From contig NZ_JAMXMX010000019.1 of assembly GCF_024055725.1 (NCBI RefSeq), positions 62,001-126,000 of the forward strand: a DNA stretch of 64,000 nucleotides. Direction: 5' to 3'. This DNA comes from Actinoallomurus spadix (GTDB taxonomy: Bacteria > Actinomycetota > Actinomycetes > Streptosporangiales > Streptosporangiaceae). Each line of letters starts with the position of its first letter. Position 1 is the stretch's first letter. The position numbers and the translations under genes were made by a program. The notes under the pieces were generated by a model. That model ran no database searches and was not told the origin of the DNA. It saw only the letters and a list, made by a program, of their open reading frames with translations. Shown piece by piece: positions 46,259 through 54,311 of the stretch.

Positions 46259-48898
46259 ATGACGACGGGCGCACACGCGACCGGACGGCCAGACCACCGG
46301 GCCCTCGGCCCCGGGTACAAGTGGATCGCGCTGTCGAACACGACGCTCGGCGTGCTGATGGTCATGATCAATCAGTCGATCGTGCTCATCGCCCTGCCGA
46401 ACATCTTCGACGGCATCGGCCTCAACCCCCTCGGCGCCGGAAACACCAGCTACCTGCTGTGGATGATGATGGGCTTCATGGTCGTCACCGCGGTGCTGGT
46501 GGTGTCCTTCGGCCGGCTCGGGGACATGTACGGCCGGGTCCGGATGTACAACCTGGGGTTCGCCGTCTTCACGGTCTGCTCGATCGTGCTGTCGGTCACC
46601 TGGATGCACGGGGCCGCGGCGGCCCTCTGGCTCATCGGCTGGCGCATCGCGCAGGGCATCGGCGGCGCGCTGCTGTTCGCGAACTCCACCGCGATCCTCA
46701 CCGACGCGTTCCCCGCGACCAAGCGCGGCATGGCGCTCGGCATCAACGCCATCGCGGGCATCGCCGGATCGTTCCTGGGGCTGATCATCGGCGGCATCCT
46801 CGGCCCCGTCAACTGGCACTACGTCTTCCTGGTCTCGGTGCCGTTCGGCGTCTTCGGCACCTTCTGGGCCTACGTCAAGCTGCACGACACCGGCGTCCGC
46901 AAGAAGGCGCGGATCGACTGGTGGGGCAACCTCACCTTCGCTATCGGTTTGATCTCGGTTCTGATCGGCATCACATACGGGATCCAGCCGTACAAGGATC
47001 ACACCATGGGATGGTCCAACCCGTGGGTGCTCACCGCGCTGATCGGCGGCGCGCTCGTCCTGTGCGTCTTCATGTACATCGAGACGAGGATCGCCGACCC
47101 GCTGTTCAACCTCTCGCTGTTCAAGAACCGCACCTTCACTGCGGGGAACCTGGCGAGCCTGCTGACCGCGCTCGGGCGCGGCGGCCTGCAGTTCATGCTG
47201 ATCATCTGGCTGCAGGGCATCTGGCTGCCGCAGCACGGCTACAGCTTCGAGGACACGCCGCTGTGGGCGGGTATCTACATGATCCCGCTGACCGTCGGCT
47301 TCCTCCTGTCGGCGCCGCTGTCCGGCATCCTGTCGGACCGCATCGGCGTCCGGGTGTTCACGGTCGGCGGCGCGCTCGTCACCGGCCTCAGCTTCCTGCT
47401 GCTCCTCGCCATTCCGGTGAACTTCTCCTACTGGGTGTTCGCCGTGCTGCTGGCCGTCAACGGCCTCGGCTCCGGCATGTTCGCCTCCCCGAACCGCGCC
47501 GAGATCATGAACTCGGTCCCGGCCGACCAGCGGGGCGTCGGCGCCGGCATGACCGCGACGTTCCAGAACTCCGCGATGGTGCTGTCGATCGGCATCTTCT
47601 TCAGCCTCATGGTGGCCGGCCTGTCGAACAGCCTGCCGTCGTCGATGCAGAGCGGCCTGGTCGCCCAGGGCGTCCCGGCCCAGACGGCCCACGGGATCGC
47701 GCAGCTGCCGCCGCTCGCGGTGCTGTTCGCGGCCTTCCTCGGCTACAACCCGATGCAGCAGCTGCTCGGTCCCGAGCTGCACAAGCTGCCCGCCGACCAC
47801 GCCTCCTACCTCACCGGGCGCAGCTTCTTCCCGCGCCTGATCACCCAGCCGTTCCACGACGGCCTGACGATCGCCTTCTGGTTCGCGATCGCCGCCTGCG
47901 TCATCGCCGCGATCGCGTCGCTGCTGACCAGGCGGAACAAGCCCGGCGAGGAGCCCGCCGAGCACGAGTCGCTCGGCTCGGAGCTGGCAGGGGTGACCGG
48001 TGAGGCCGGGATGGCACTCAGCGAGCCCACCGTCCCGCAGATGGTCCCGGCGCATCCCCACGCGCCGGCGGCCGGCCGGCTCCCGGACACCACCCTGGTC
48101 CCGGAGACGGCCCACGCGCCGGCGGCCGCCCAGCGGGCCATGTCGAACGGCCGGTCCGGGCCGGTCATCGCGGGCCTCGTCCATGACGGGGCGGGCGCTC
48201 CGGTGCCCGGCGCCGCCGTCACGGTCACCGGGCCCGACGGACACCAGCTCGGGCGGGCCACGACCGGACCGGACGGCCGGTACTCCATCGCGGTCACGGA
48301 CGGCGACCATCTCGTGATCGTCACCGCGCCCGGCCGCGTCCCGCAGGCCGCGACGGTCCTCGTCGGCGACGCGTCGGTCGTCCGGGACTTCCCGCTCGTC
48401 CCCGACAGCGTGCGCCCGACCGGCGTCCTGCACGGCGTCGTGCGCTCCCCGCGCGGGGAGCCGGTCGCCGGGATCACCACGACCGTCACCGACGAGAACG
48501 GCGAGGTGGTCGCGACCACCGTCACCGACGAGAACGGCGCCTACCGGATCACCGGGCTCGCGGACGGCGGCTACACGCTGGTCGCGGCGGGTCACCGTCC
48601 CGCGACGGTGACCGTCGAGGTGGCGCCCGGCGTGCCGTCCACCGTGCGCGTGGCGCGGGGCGTGTGCCGAGGGGCGCCGATCCACGAGCGGACCGCGCGG
48701 ACGCGGACCGCGGGACGGCCGGCCCCGGGCCGGCCGGGGAGCCGGCCGGGTGGTCCGGGGAGGTCGCCGGGTGGTCCGGGGAGGTCGCCGGGCGGCCCGA
48801 GCAGGCCGCTGGGTGGTCCGGGGAGGTCGCCGGGCGGCTCAGGGTCGCCCTCGTCGCCCTCAACCGCAGGATGCGCAAGGACTGGCCGGATCACCTGA
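46259..48898 (+). CDS. MFS drug exporter (DHA2, 14 TM) fused to two carboxypeptidase-regulatory-like domains
   Basis: 879 residues. Residues ~20-560 are a DHA2/EmrB-type exporter: motif A GRLGDMYGRVRMYNLGF, motif C-like GINAIAGIAGSFLGLIIGG and fourteen hydrophobic helices. After a linker come two beta-sandwich domains of the carboxypeptidase-regulatory/Cna-B kind at about 636-717 and 721-801, with TGPDGRYSIAVTDGDHLVIV and TDENGAYRITGLADGGYTLV as signatures. The final ~80 residues are glycine/proline/arginine-rich and overlap the MarR gene in another frame. Cytoplasmic position of the domains is likely from even helix number. ATG preceded by AGGAG. Confidence 0.9.
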   Translation: MTTGAHATGRPDHRALGPGYKWIALSNTTLGVLMVMINQSIVLIALPNIFDGIGLNPLGAGNTSYLLWMMMGFMVVTAVLVVSFGRLGDMYGRVRMYNLGFAVFTVCSIVLSVTWMHGAAAALWLIGWRIAQGIGGALLFANSTAILTDAFPATKRGMALGINAIAGIAGSFLGLIIGGILGPVNWHYVFLVSVPFGVFGTFWAYVKLHDTGVRKKARIDWWGNLTFAIGLISVLIGITYGIQPYKDHTMGWSNPWVLTALIGGALVLCVFMYIETRIADPLFNLSLFKNRTFTAGNLASLLTALGRGGLQFMLIIWLQGIWLPQHGYSFEDTPLWAGIYMIPLTVGFLLSAPLSGILSDRIGVRVFTVGGALVTGLSFLLLLAIPVNFSYWVFAVLLAVNGLGSGMFASPNRAEIMNSVPADQRGVGAGMTATFQNSAMVLSIGIFFSLMVAGLSNSLPSSMQSGLVAQGVPAQTAHGIAQLPPLAVLFAAFLGYNPMQQLLGPELHKLPADHASYLTGRSFFPRLITQPFHDGLTIAFWFAIAACVIAAIASLLTRRNKPGEEPAEHESLGSELAGVTGEAGMALSEPTVPQMVPAHPHAPAAGRLPDTTLVPETAHAPAAAQRAMSNGRSGPVIAGLVHDGAGAPVPGAAVTVTGPDGHQLGRATTGPDGRYSIAVTDGDHLVIVTAPGRVPQAATVLVGDASVVRDFPLVPDSVRPTGVLHGVVRSPRGEPVAGITTTVTDENGEVVATTVTDENGAYRITGLADGGYTLVAAGHRPATVTVEVAPGVPSTVRVARGVCRGAPIHERTARTRTAGRPAPGRPGSRPGGPGRSPGGPGRSPGGPSRPLGGPGRSPGGSGSPSSPSTAGCARTGRIT

Positions 48899-49260
48899 CC
48901 CCGAGCCGGCTGTCGGCACTCACCATGATCGCCGCCGACGGGCCGCTCCCCGTGGGGGAGCTCGCCCGCCGGATGGCGGTCAGCACCCCGACCGTCTCCC
49001 ACATCGTGGACGCGCTGGCGAAACTGCGACTGATCGATCGGCGGCCCGACCCACGGGACCGCCGGGTGTGCCGGCTCGTTCTGAGCGACGCCGGCGACGA
49101 ACTGCTGGACGATCTCGGACGGCGGATGACCGGGCTCCTCGAGGACCAGATCCGGCGGTTGCCGGCGGAGCAGCAGGCCGGCCTCGCCGCCGCGCTGCCC
49201 GCCCTCGAAGCCCTGGCCGCGGCCCCGGAACGACCGCACGACGGAGGAATGGACCGATGA
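48664..49260 (+). CDS. MarR-family transcriptional regulator with repeat-encoded N-terminus
   Basis: 198 residues. The MarR winged helix is clear from ~65: TPSRLSALTMIAADGPLPVG, ELARRMAVSTPTVSHIVDAL, and the wing DRRPDPRDRRVCRLVLSDAG. The first ~55 residues come from 21-bp repeats (AGWSGEV units) and overlap the MFS C-terminal tail by 235 bp in a different frame. GTG 48664 is the only reasonable start upstream of the first helix (LRVALVALNRRMRKDWPDHL). It overlaps the next gene by ATGA. It probably represses the operon. Confidence 0.82.
   Translation: MPRGADPRADRADADRGTAGPGPAGEPAGWSGEVAGWSGEVAGRPEQAAGWSGEVAGRLRVALVALNRRMRKDWPDHLTPSRLSALTMIAADGPLPVGELARRMAVSTPTVSHIVDALAKLRLIDRRPDPRDRRVCRLVLSDAGDELLDDLGRRMTGLLEDQIRRLPAEQQAGLAAALPALEALAAAPERPHDGGMDR
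48745..48849 (+). repeat. Five 21-bp tandem repeats coding in two frames
   Basis: Units of 21 bp beginning GCCGGGTGGTCC recur about five times (two exact copies at 48745-48786, three diverged). In the MFS frame they encode PGGPGRS units, in the MarR frame AGWSGEV units. A 21-bp period keeps both frames open whatever the copy number. Confidence 0.85.
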
Positions 49261-50033
49261 CTGAGAACACGGCGCTGAGCGAGACGCTCACCGTCTTCGG
49301 CACGGTGCAGCGGACGGAGGGCCCGCCGGTCGCCGACGCGGTGGTCACGCTGGCCGACATGGCCGGCCGCAAGATCGGCTCCGCGTACACCGGGATGGAC
49401 GGGGAGTACCGCCTCACCGTGCAGAAGGGCGGCACCTATCTGATCATCGCTTCGGCGCCCGGCCACGAGCCGATCGCGTCACTGGTGGCGGTGGGGACGG
49501 GGACCGTCCGCCACGACATGACGATCGCCGGCGTCGGAGGGCTGATCGGGATCGTCCGGCTGTCCGGAACCCGCCGGCCCGTCGCGGACGCCACGATCAC
49601 CGTGACCGACGTCCAGGGGGACGTCGTCGCGACGGCGCGCAGCACCGAGGGCGGCGGCTTCTCGTTCATCAGCCTCTCCGAGGGCGCCTACACGCTGGTC
49701 GCCTCCGCGCCCGGACAGCGGCCGGTGGCCGCCGCGGTGACGGTCCGGCAGGGCACCCAGACGCGTCAGGACCTCGAACTCCTGGCGCGGGGCACGCTGA
49801 ACGGCGAGGTGCTGCTGCACGGCCGGCTCTACGACGGCGCGCGTGTCACGCTGATGGACCAGGCCGGAAGCATCGCCGGGACCGCCGTGAGCGGCGCGTC
49901 CGGGGAGTTCTCCTTCGAAGACCTCGAACCGGGGACGTACACCGTCGTCGCCGCGGGCCCCGGCCCGGCCGCCGTCCCCGTCCACATCGTCGGCGGCCGG
50001 CCCGTCGAGGCCGACGTCACGCTGACCGCCTGA
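49257..50033 (+). CDS. Three-domain carboxypeptidase-regulatory-like protein
   Basis: 258 residues made of three consecutive ~80-residue beta-sandwich domains. Each has the same plan: a VxGTVxxxxGxPVAxAxVTLxD strand set, then DGEYRLTVQKGGTYLIIASA (first), EGGGFSFISLSEGAYTLVAS (second) and SGEFSFEDLEPGTYTVVAAG (third). No signal peptide is visible, so the protein is probably cytoplasmic despite domains best known from surface proteins. It overlaps MarR by ATGA. Function unknown; likely works with the MFS fusion and YceI fusion, which carry the same domain. Confidence 0.88.
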   Translation: MTENTALSETLTVFGTVQRTEGPPVADAVVTLADMAGRKIGSAYTGMDGEYRLTVQKGGTYLIIASAPGHEPIASLVAVGTGTVRHDMTIAGVGGLIGIVRLSGTRRPVADATITVTDVQGDVVATARSTEGGGFSFISLSEGAYTLVASAPGQRPVAAAVTVRQGTQTRQDLELLARGTLNGEVLLHGRLYDGARVTLMDQAGSIAGTAVSGASGEFSFEDLEPGTYTVVAAGPGPAAVPVHIVGGRPVEADVTLTA

Positions 50034-50046
50034 AAGGGGCCTGCCA

Positions 50047-50856
50047 GTGAACCACGCGAACGCCGCCGTCACGGCCCGGATCGTCGCCCCCGGAGGCTGG
50101 CCGGTCGAGCACGCGATCCTGACGCTCACCGACGCCACGGGCCGCCAGGCCGGCCGCACCGCGGTCGACACGACCGGACGCGCCGTCCTGGAGGGGATCG
50201 CGCCCGGCGTCTACACGCTGATCGTCTCCGCCGCGGGACACCAGCCGGAGGCCCGGACCGCGGTCGTCGGCCCGACCGGCCTCGACCTCGGCGACATCGA
50301 GATCGCGGGGACCGGCGGACGCCGGCTCCCCGAAGCCGGCGTCTGGGACATCGACCCGGTGCACTCCTCCGTGCAGGTCCGGGCCCGGCACATCGGGCTC
50401 GTCAGCGTGCGCGGGCGCATCAGCGACTTCTCCGGCGAGATCGTCGTCACCGACCCCGTGGAGAACTCCACGGTGGAGGTCACCCTGCGGGCCGCCAGCA
50501 TCGACACCGGGAACTCCGACCGCGACACCCACCTGCGCAGCAAGGACTTCCTCTACGTCGACGAGTACCCCGACATCGCCTTCCGCAGCAAGGGCCTGCG
50601 GCGGCTCGCCGACGACCGATGGGCGATGGACGGCGAGCTGACCATCCGCGGCACTACGCGCCCGGTGACGCTCGACACCACCTACCTCGGCACGGGACCG
50701 GACCCGTGGGGCGGCGTGCGCTGCGGCTTCCACGCGGTCACGGAGCTGAACCGCGACGAGTTCGCCGTCGACTGGAACCAGGCCGTGCGCGTCGGGATCG
50801 CCGCGGTGGGCGGCACCCTCCTGGTCGAGCTCGACATCGAGCTCGTGAAGCGCTGA
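50047..50856 (+). CDS. YceI-family protein with N-terminal carboxypeptidase-regulatory-like domain
   Basis: 269 residues. Residues ~1-90 are one more copy of the beta-sandwich domain (DTTGRAVLEGIAPGVYTLIV); residues ~100-269 are a YceI lipocalin-like barrel: GVWDIDPVHSSVQVRARHIG, VTLRAASIDTGNSDRDTHLR, DFLYVDEYPDIAFRSKGLRR and the final strand GGTLLVELDIELVKR. YceI proteins bind polyprenoid or amphiphilic molecules. No export signal is seen. Last gene of the MFS-MarR operon; GTG follows GAAAGGGG. Confidence 0.9.
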   Translation: MNHANAAVTARIVAPGGWPVEHAILTLTDATGRQAGRTAVDTTGRAVLEGIAPGVYTLIVSAAGHQPEARTAVVGPTGLDLGDIEIAGTGGRRLPEAGVWDIDPVHSSVQVRARHIGLVSVRGRISDFSGEIVVTDPVENSTVEVTLRAASIDTGNSDRDTHLRSKDFLYVDEYPDIAFRSKGLRRLADDRWAMDGELTIRGTTRPVTLDTTYLGTGPDPWGGVRCGFHAVTELNRDEFAVDWNQAVRVGIAAVGGTLLVELDIELVKR

Positions 50857-50896
50857 GACGAACTCCGGGCGGCGTCGCCGGGGCCGCCGGTCGCCA

Positions 50897-50915
50897 GTAC
50901 TACACGCCGTAGTAC
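50897..50915. promoter_or_regulatory. 19-bp palindrome, probable operator
   Basis: GTACTAC-ACGCC-GTAGTAC is a perfect inverted repeat with a 5-bp centre, 54 bp upstream of the GTG at 50969. Its size and symmetry fit a TetR-type site. No regulator gene is adjacent downstream; the MarR protein encoded upstream is a candidate. Confidence 0.55.
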
Positions 50916-50918
50916 GGT

Positions 50919-50938
50919 CTTCGCCTGTGCAGGCGAAG
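50919..50938. terminator. Hairpin between the palindrome and the next gene
   Basis: CTTCGCC (50919-50925) pairs with GGCGAAG (50932-50938) around a 6-base loop. It could be a 5' leader hairpin of the gene at 50969 or a terminator for the YceI gene. Confidence 0.4.
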
Positions 50939-50968
50939 CGAACGGCGAACCGAGAGGAAGGCTGACGC

Positions 50969-51328
50969 GTGGTCCACGCCCTGGCGGTGTCACTGATCAT
51001 CGGCGCGCTCGTGCTCGCCGGTCTGGCCCTCGCGACGGCCGCCCTGAACCGCCGGGTCGGCGTCGCCCTGCTGGGCGCGGCCGCGCTGGGCGAGGCCGGA
51101 CTGCTCGTCCAGGTGGTCTGGGCGATCGTCCGGCTGGCCGGCGGTGCCCGGCCGGTGGGCGGAATGCCGATCTTCATCGGCTACCTCGCCGGGTCGCTGG
51201 TGATCCTGCCCGTCGCCGCGTTCTGGGGACTCGCCGAGCGCACCCGCTGGGGCCCGGTCGTCCTCGCCGCAGGTTTCCTCGTGATCGCCGTCCTCGTCGT
51301 CCGCATGCAGCAGGTGTGGCATGGCTGA
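50969..51328 (+). CDS. Small four-helix membrane protein, unknown function
   Basis: 119 residues with four hydrophobic segments (about 5-27, 33-55, 68-88 and 95-112), for example VSLIIGALVLAGLALATAAL and VVLAAGFLVIAVLVVRMQQV. No charged motif or known domain. GAGGAAGG before the GTG supports translation. Overlaps the next gene by 8 bp, so the two probably form a unit. Related small proteins occur in actinomycetes beside transport genes; role unknown. Confidence 0.75.
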   Translation: MVHALAVSLIIGALVLAGLALATAALNRRVGVALLGAAALGEAGLLVQVVWAIVRLAGGARPVGGMPIFIGYLAGSLVILPVAAFWGLAERTRWGPVVLAAGFLVIAVLVVRMQQVWHG

Positions 51329-51719
51329 GGCGGGCGCGCGGCGATCCGGGCCCGGGCGGGTGCTGATCGCCGTGTACGGCGTGTTCGCCCTCGCCGCGAG
51401 CGCCCGGGCCGGCGTGCAGATCGCCACGAAGTTCCATGAGGCGCCGGTGGCCTACCTGCTGTCGGCGTTCGCGGCGGTCGTGTACGTCCTGGCCACCGTG
51501 ATGCTGGCCCGCTCCGGCCGTACGTCGTATCGCGTCGCCGTCGCCTCCTGCACCGTCGAGTTCGTCGGCGTCCTGGCGGTCGGCACCTACAGCCTCACCG
51601 ACCGTGCCGCCTTCCCCGACCCGACGGTGTGGTCGGGCTTCGGCAGTGGGTACGGCTTCGTGCCGGTCGTGCTCCCGGTGCTCGGCCTGCTGTGGCTGCG
51701 CCGGACCGCGCCCCGCTGA
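51321..51719 (+). CDS. Small membrane protein, unknown function
   Basis: 132 residues with four hydrophobic stretches: VLIAVYGVFALAASARAGVQ, YLLSAFAAVVYVLATVMLAR, VASCTVEFVGVLAVGTYSL and FVPVVLPVLGLLWLRRTA. The C-terminal part (FPDPTVWSGFGSGYGFVPVV) resembles a conserved actinobacterial integral membrane family. It overlaps the preceding gene and is likely its partner. Confidence 0.78.
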   Translation: MAEAGARRSGPGRVLIAVYGVFALAASARAGVQIATKFHEAPVAYLLSAFAAVVYVLATVMLARSGRTSYRVAVASCTVEFVGVLAVGTYSLTDRAAFPDPTVWSGFGSGYGFVPVVLPVLGLLWLRRTAPR

Positions 51720-51756
51720 CCTCCGTCCGGCCGGTGCCCGGGAGGCCTCCGCCGGC

Positions 51757-52137
51757 TCACCGCCACCCCCGCGCCCGGATCCGCAGCGCGAAGGCGGCGC
51801 AGACGGCGGCGAACGGCAGTTCCAGGGTGCACGCCATCACGATGGACGCCGGCCGGTGGCCGGGCCGGGCCGTCATCACGTCGAACCAGACGTCGGCGAG
51901 CATGAGCGCGGCCAGCCCGGCGGCGGTCAGGGCCGCGCGCCCGTCCCCGCGGCGGGCCAGCCATCCGGTCAGCGCCATCCCGGCGACGAGCAGGAGGTCG
52001 AAGCCGATCCAGAGGTGACGGGCGGCGGCGGGGGCGTAGAACCCGAGGAGCACGGTCCAGGCCCCGACGGCGATGGCGCCGCCGAGGAAGACGAACGCCG
52101 CGAGGGCACCGTCCCGGTGGGCGATGGATGTCGTCAT
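51757..52137 (-). CDS. Small integral membrane protein, unknown function
   Basis: 126 residues, four predicted helices (VFLGGAIAVGAWTVLLGFYA, LWIGFDLLLVAGMALTGWLA, LTAAGLAALMLADVWFDVMT, ACTLELPFAAVCAAFALRIR). ATG at 52137 gives MTTSIAHRDG; an ATG three codons upstream is possible. The acidic DVWFDV in helix 3 is the only polar conserved-looking feature. Convergent with the membrane gene ending at 51719; divergent from the kinase gene. Confidence 0.75.
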   Translation of the reverse strand: MTTSIAHRDGALAAFVFLGGAIAVGAWTVLLGFYAPAAARHLWIGFDLLLVAGMALTGWLARRGDGRAALTAAGLAALMLADVWFDVMTARPGHRPASIVMACTLELPFAAVCAAFALRIRARGWR

Positions 52138-52267
52138 GGCCCCCACCCTCCGCGGCGGGGACGGGTCCCGCGTCCGCCGGGCGGTCCGACCCGGCGGCCG
52201 GTCGGAGGAGCCGCCCTCCTCCCGGAGGAGGAAGGCACGGGCGCCGGCGGGTCCTAATGTCGGCGGT

Positions 52268-53629
52268 GTGGAGAGAACCCGGCCCGGCCGCCTGCTGGGG
52301 AGCGGTCTCGCCCAGGCACGCGCGGTCCTGCGCGGTGGCGGTCCCGCCCCGGCGCGGGCGGTGCCGCGGGGCGACCGCCTGGCTCAGGCGCGGGCGGTGC
52401 CGCAGGGCGATCGTCTCGGCCCGGCGCGGGCGGTGCCGCGGGGCGACCGTCCCGCGCAGGCGCGGGTGACGCTGCGGGGCGATCGTCTCGGCCCGGCCAG
52501 GGCGGTGCTGCTCGGCGGTGGGTTCGGCCCGCTGCGGGCCGTCCTGCTCGCCTGCGCGCTCGGCTATCTCCTCCTGCACCGGACCGGCGCCCCGCGGGCC
52601 ACGGCCGACTGGGCGTTCGCGCTGTGCTCGCTCGCGCTGGGGGCGGCCGGCGGGCGGTTCCCCCTGACCGTGGCACTCGGGCAGCCGGTGCTCCTCGCCC
52701 TGGCCGAGAGGTTCGGTCACGTGCCGCCGATCGGCATCAAGATGATGGCGAGCGTGGCGCTGTTCGAGGTGGTGCTCCGGCGGCGGGGCGTTCCGGTCCT
52801 GCTCGCCGCCTCGGCGCTGACCGCGGTCTACGTCGCGATCGGCCTGCCGGGGGACGTCCCGGCACTGCTGTACAAGGTGGCCGCGGTCGTGGGCGGCCCG
52901 GTGCTGCTCGCCGCGTACGTCCGCTCGCTCGAACAGGTCGCCCGCAGCGCCCAGGAACGCGCGGCCGAGGCCGAGCGGGCCGCCCGGATGAGCGAGCGCA
53001 CGGCGATCGCCCGCGAACTGCACGACATGGTCGCCCACCACCTGGCCTCGGTGGCGCTACGGGTCGGTGTGGCCCGGCACGTCATCCCGCGGGCCGACCC
53101 GCGAGTGACCGAGGTGCTCGACGACGTGCACGCCAGTGCCTCCAGCGCCCTGGCGGACCTGCGGCGCCTGCTCACCGCGCTGCGCGATCCGGACGACCCC
53201 GGTCGCCTGCTCGCCGAGCCGACGGATCTGCCCGTCGCGCTGGACGGTCTCGTCGAGCGGGCCCGGCAGGCGGGGCTGACCGTCGAGTCCTCGGTCGCCC
53301 CCGAACTCGCCGGACTCGACGCCGTACGCGGCCTGACGGTGCTGCGCCTCGTCCAGGAGGGGCTCACCAACGTCGCGAAGCACGCGGGGCGCCGGGCGTC
53401 CGTACGGCTCGCCGCGACGATGACCGGGGACGGCACCGTCAGCCTGGAGATCGACAACGACGCCGGCGGCGGTCCCGCCACGAACGGTGACCCGCCGGCG
53501 ACCGGCGGGGGCGGGCACGGCCTGCTCGGCATGCGCGAACGGGTCGACCTGGTCGGCGGCAGCCTCGACGTCGGCCCCACCTCCGGCGGATGGCGCCTGT
53601 CCGCCCTGCTGCCCGAATCGGGGTCGTGA
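52268..53629 (+). CDS. Sensor histidine kinase (NarL-partner type) with repeat N-terminus
   Basis: 453 residues. The first ~90 are six 12-residue repeats (ARAVPRGDRLAQ type). Then come hydrophobic helices at ~95-215 and a coiled segment (RSAQERAAEAERAARMSERT). HisKA_3 holds the phospho-acceptor in IARELHDMVAHHLASVALRV, and the HATPase domain includes RLVQEGLTNVAKHAGRRASV and GGGGHGLLGMRERVDLVGGS. It phosphorylates the response regulator encoded 12 bp downstream. The signal is unknown. The GTG start lacks a strong ribosome-binding site; the true start could lie within or after the repeats. Confidence 0.88.
   Translation: MERTRPGRLLGSGLAQARAVLRGGGPAPARAVPRGDRLAQARAVPQGDRLGPARAVPRGDRPAQARVTLRGDRLGPARAVLLGGGFGPLRAVLLACALGYLLLHRTGAPRATADWAFALCSLALGAAGGRFPLTVALGQPVLLALAERFGHVPPIGIKMMASVALFEVVLRRRGVPVLLAASALTAVYVAIGLPGDVPALLYKVAAVVGGPVLLAAYVRSLEQVARSAQERAAEAERAARMSERTAIARELHDMVAHHLASVALRVGVARHVIPRADPRVTEVLDDVHASASSALADLRRLLTALRDPDDPGRLLAEPTDLPVALDGLVERARQAGLTVESSVAPELAGLDAVRGLTVLRLVQEGLTNVAKHAGRRASVRLAATMTGDGTVSLEIDNDAGGGPATNGDPPATGGGGHGLLGMRERVDLVGGSLDVGPTSGGWRLSALLPESGS
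52316..52531 (+). repeat. Six 36-bp in-frame repeats in the kinase gene
   Basis: Six 36-bp units encode 12-residue repeats of the type ARAVPRGDRLGP, positively charged and proline-rich, placed just before the first membrane helix. Units differ by a few bases; several share GCGCGGGCGGTGCCGC. Copy number is likely to vary. Confidence 0.85.
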
Positions 53630-53641
53630 TCGGATGAGGGG

Positions 53642-54280
53642 ATGATCCGGGTACTCATCGTCGACGACCAGCATCTCGTCCGGGCGGGCCTGCGGATGCT
53701 GTGCGAGTCGACCGACGACATCGAGGTGATCGGCGAGGCGACCGGCGGGGCCGAGGCCGTACGCCTCGCGGCGGGCCTGGCGCCGGACGTCGTCATCATG
53801 GATCTGCGCATGCCGGGCGTGGACGGCGTCGTCGCGACGACGCGGATCCTCACCGAACGGCCGTCGACGCGCGTCGTGGTCCTCACGACCTTCGATGACG
53901 ACGACCATCTCTACCCGGCGCTCGCCGCCGGAGCCTGCGGTTTCCTCGCCAAGGACGTCGCGCCGGAGACACTGGTGGACGCCATCCGGCGGGCGGCCGA
54001 CGGGGACAGTCCCTTCAGCACACCAGTGCTGCGGAGGCTGGTCGCCCAGGCGGTCGGCGCGCGTCAGGACGAACCCGCGAACCCGGGCCCGGACCTCACG
54101 GGACGGGAGCGCACGGTCCTGGCCCTCCTGGCGGAGGGACTGTCCAACGCGGAGATCGCCGCACGCCTGCACATCGGCGTCACGACGGTGAAGACGCATG
54201 TGGCGGGTCTCATGACCAAGACGGGGTGCCCGAACCGGGTGCGTCTCGCGGTCTTCGCCGCCCGGAACGGCCTGGCCTGA
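53642..54280 (+). CDS. NarL/FixJ-family response regulator
   Basis: 212 residues. Receiver domain: acidic pair DDQ at 9-11, phosphorylation site Asp54 in DVVIMDLRMPG, and the conserved Lys in GFLAKDVAPETL. The LuxR-type HTH at ~148-205 reads LTGRERTVLALLAEGLSNAE, IAARLHIGVTTVKTHVAGLM. Partner of the kinase upstream. Candidate targets are the neighbouring membrane genes, but no site is proven. Confidence 0.95.
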   Translation: MIRVLIVDDQHLVRAGLRMLCESTDDIEVIGEATGGAEAVRLAAGLAPDVVIMDLRMPGVDGVVATTRILTERPSTRVVVLTTFDDDDHLYPALAAGACGFLAKDVAPETLVDAIRRAADGDSPFSTPVLRRLVAQAVGARQDEPANPGPDLTGRERTVLALLAEGLSNAEIAARLHIGVTTVKTHVAGLMTKTGCPNRVRLAVFAARNGLA

Positions 54281-54311
54281 CCCGGGAGACGCCGGGGAGC
54301 GCCCCCGCGCG

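Noticed and set aside
46205-48685. 826-codon frame opposite the MFS transporter
   Set aside because: Shadow frame with monotonous Asp/Gln/Arg/His content and no hydrophobic or domain pattern; the MFS frame explains the DNA.
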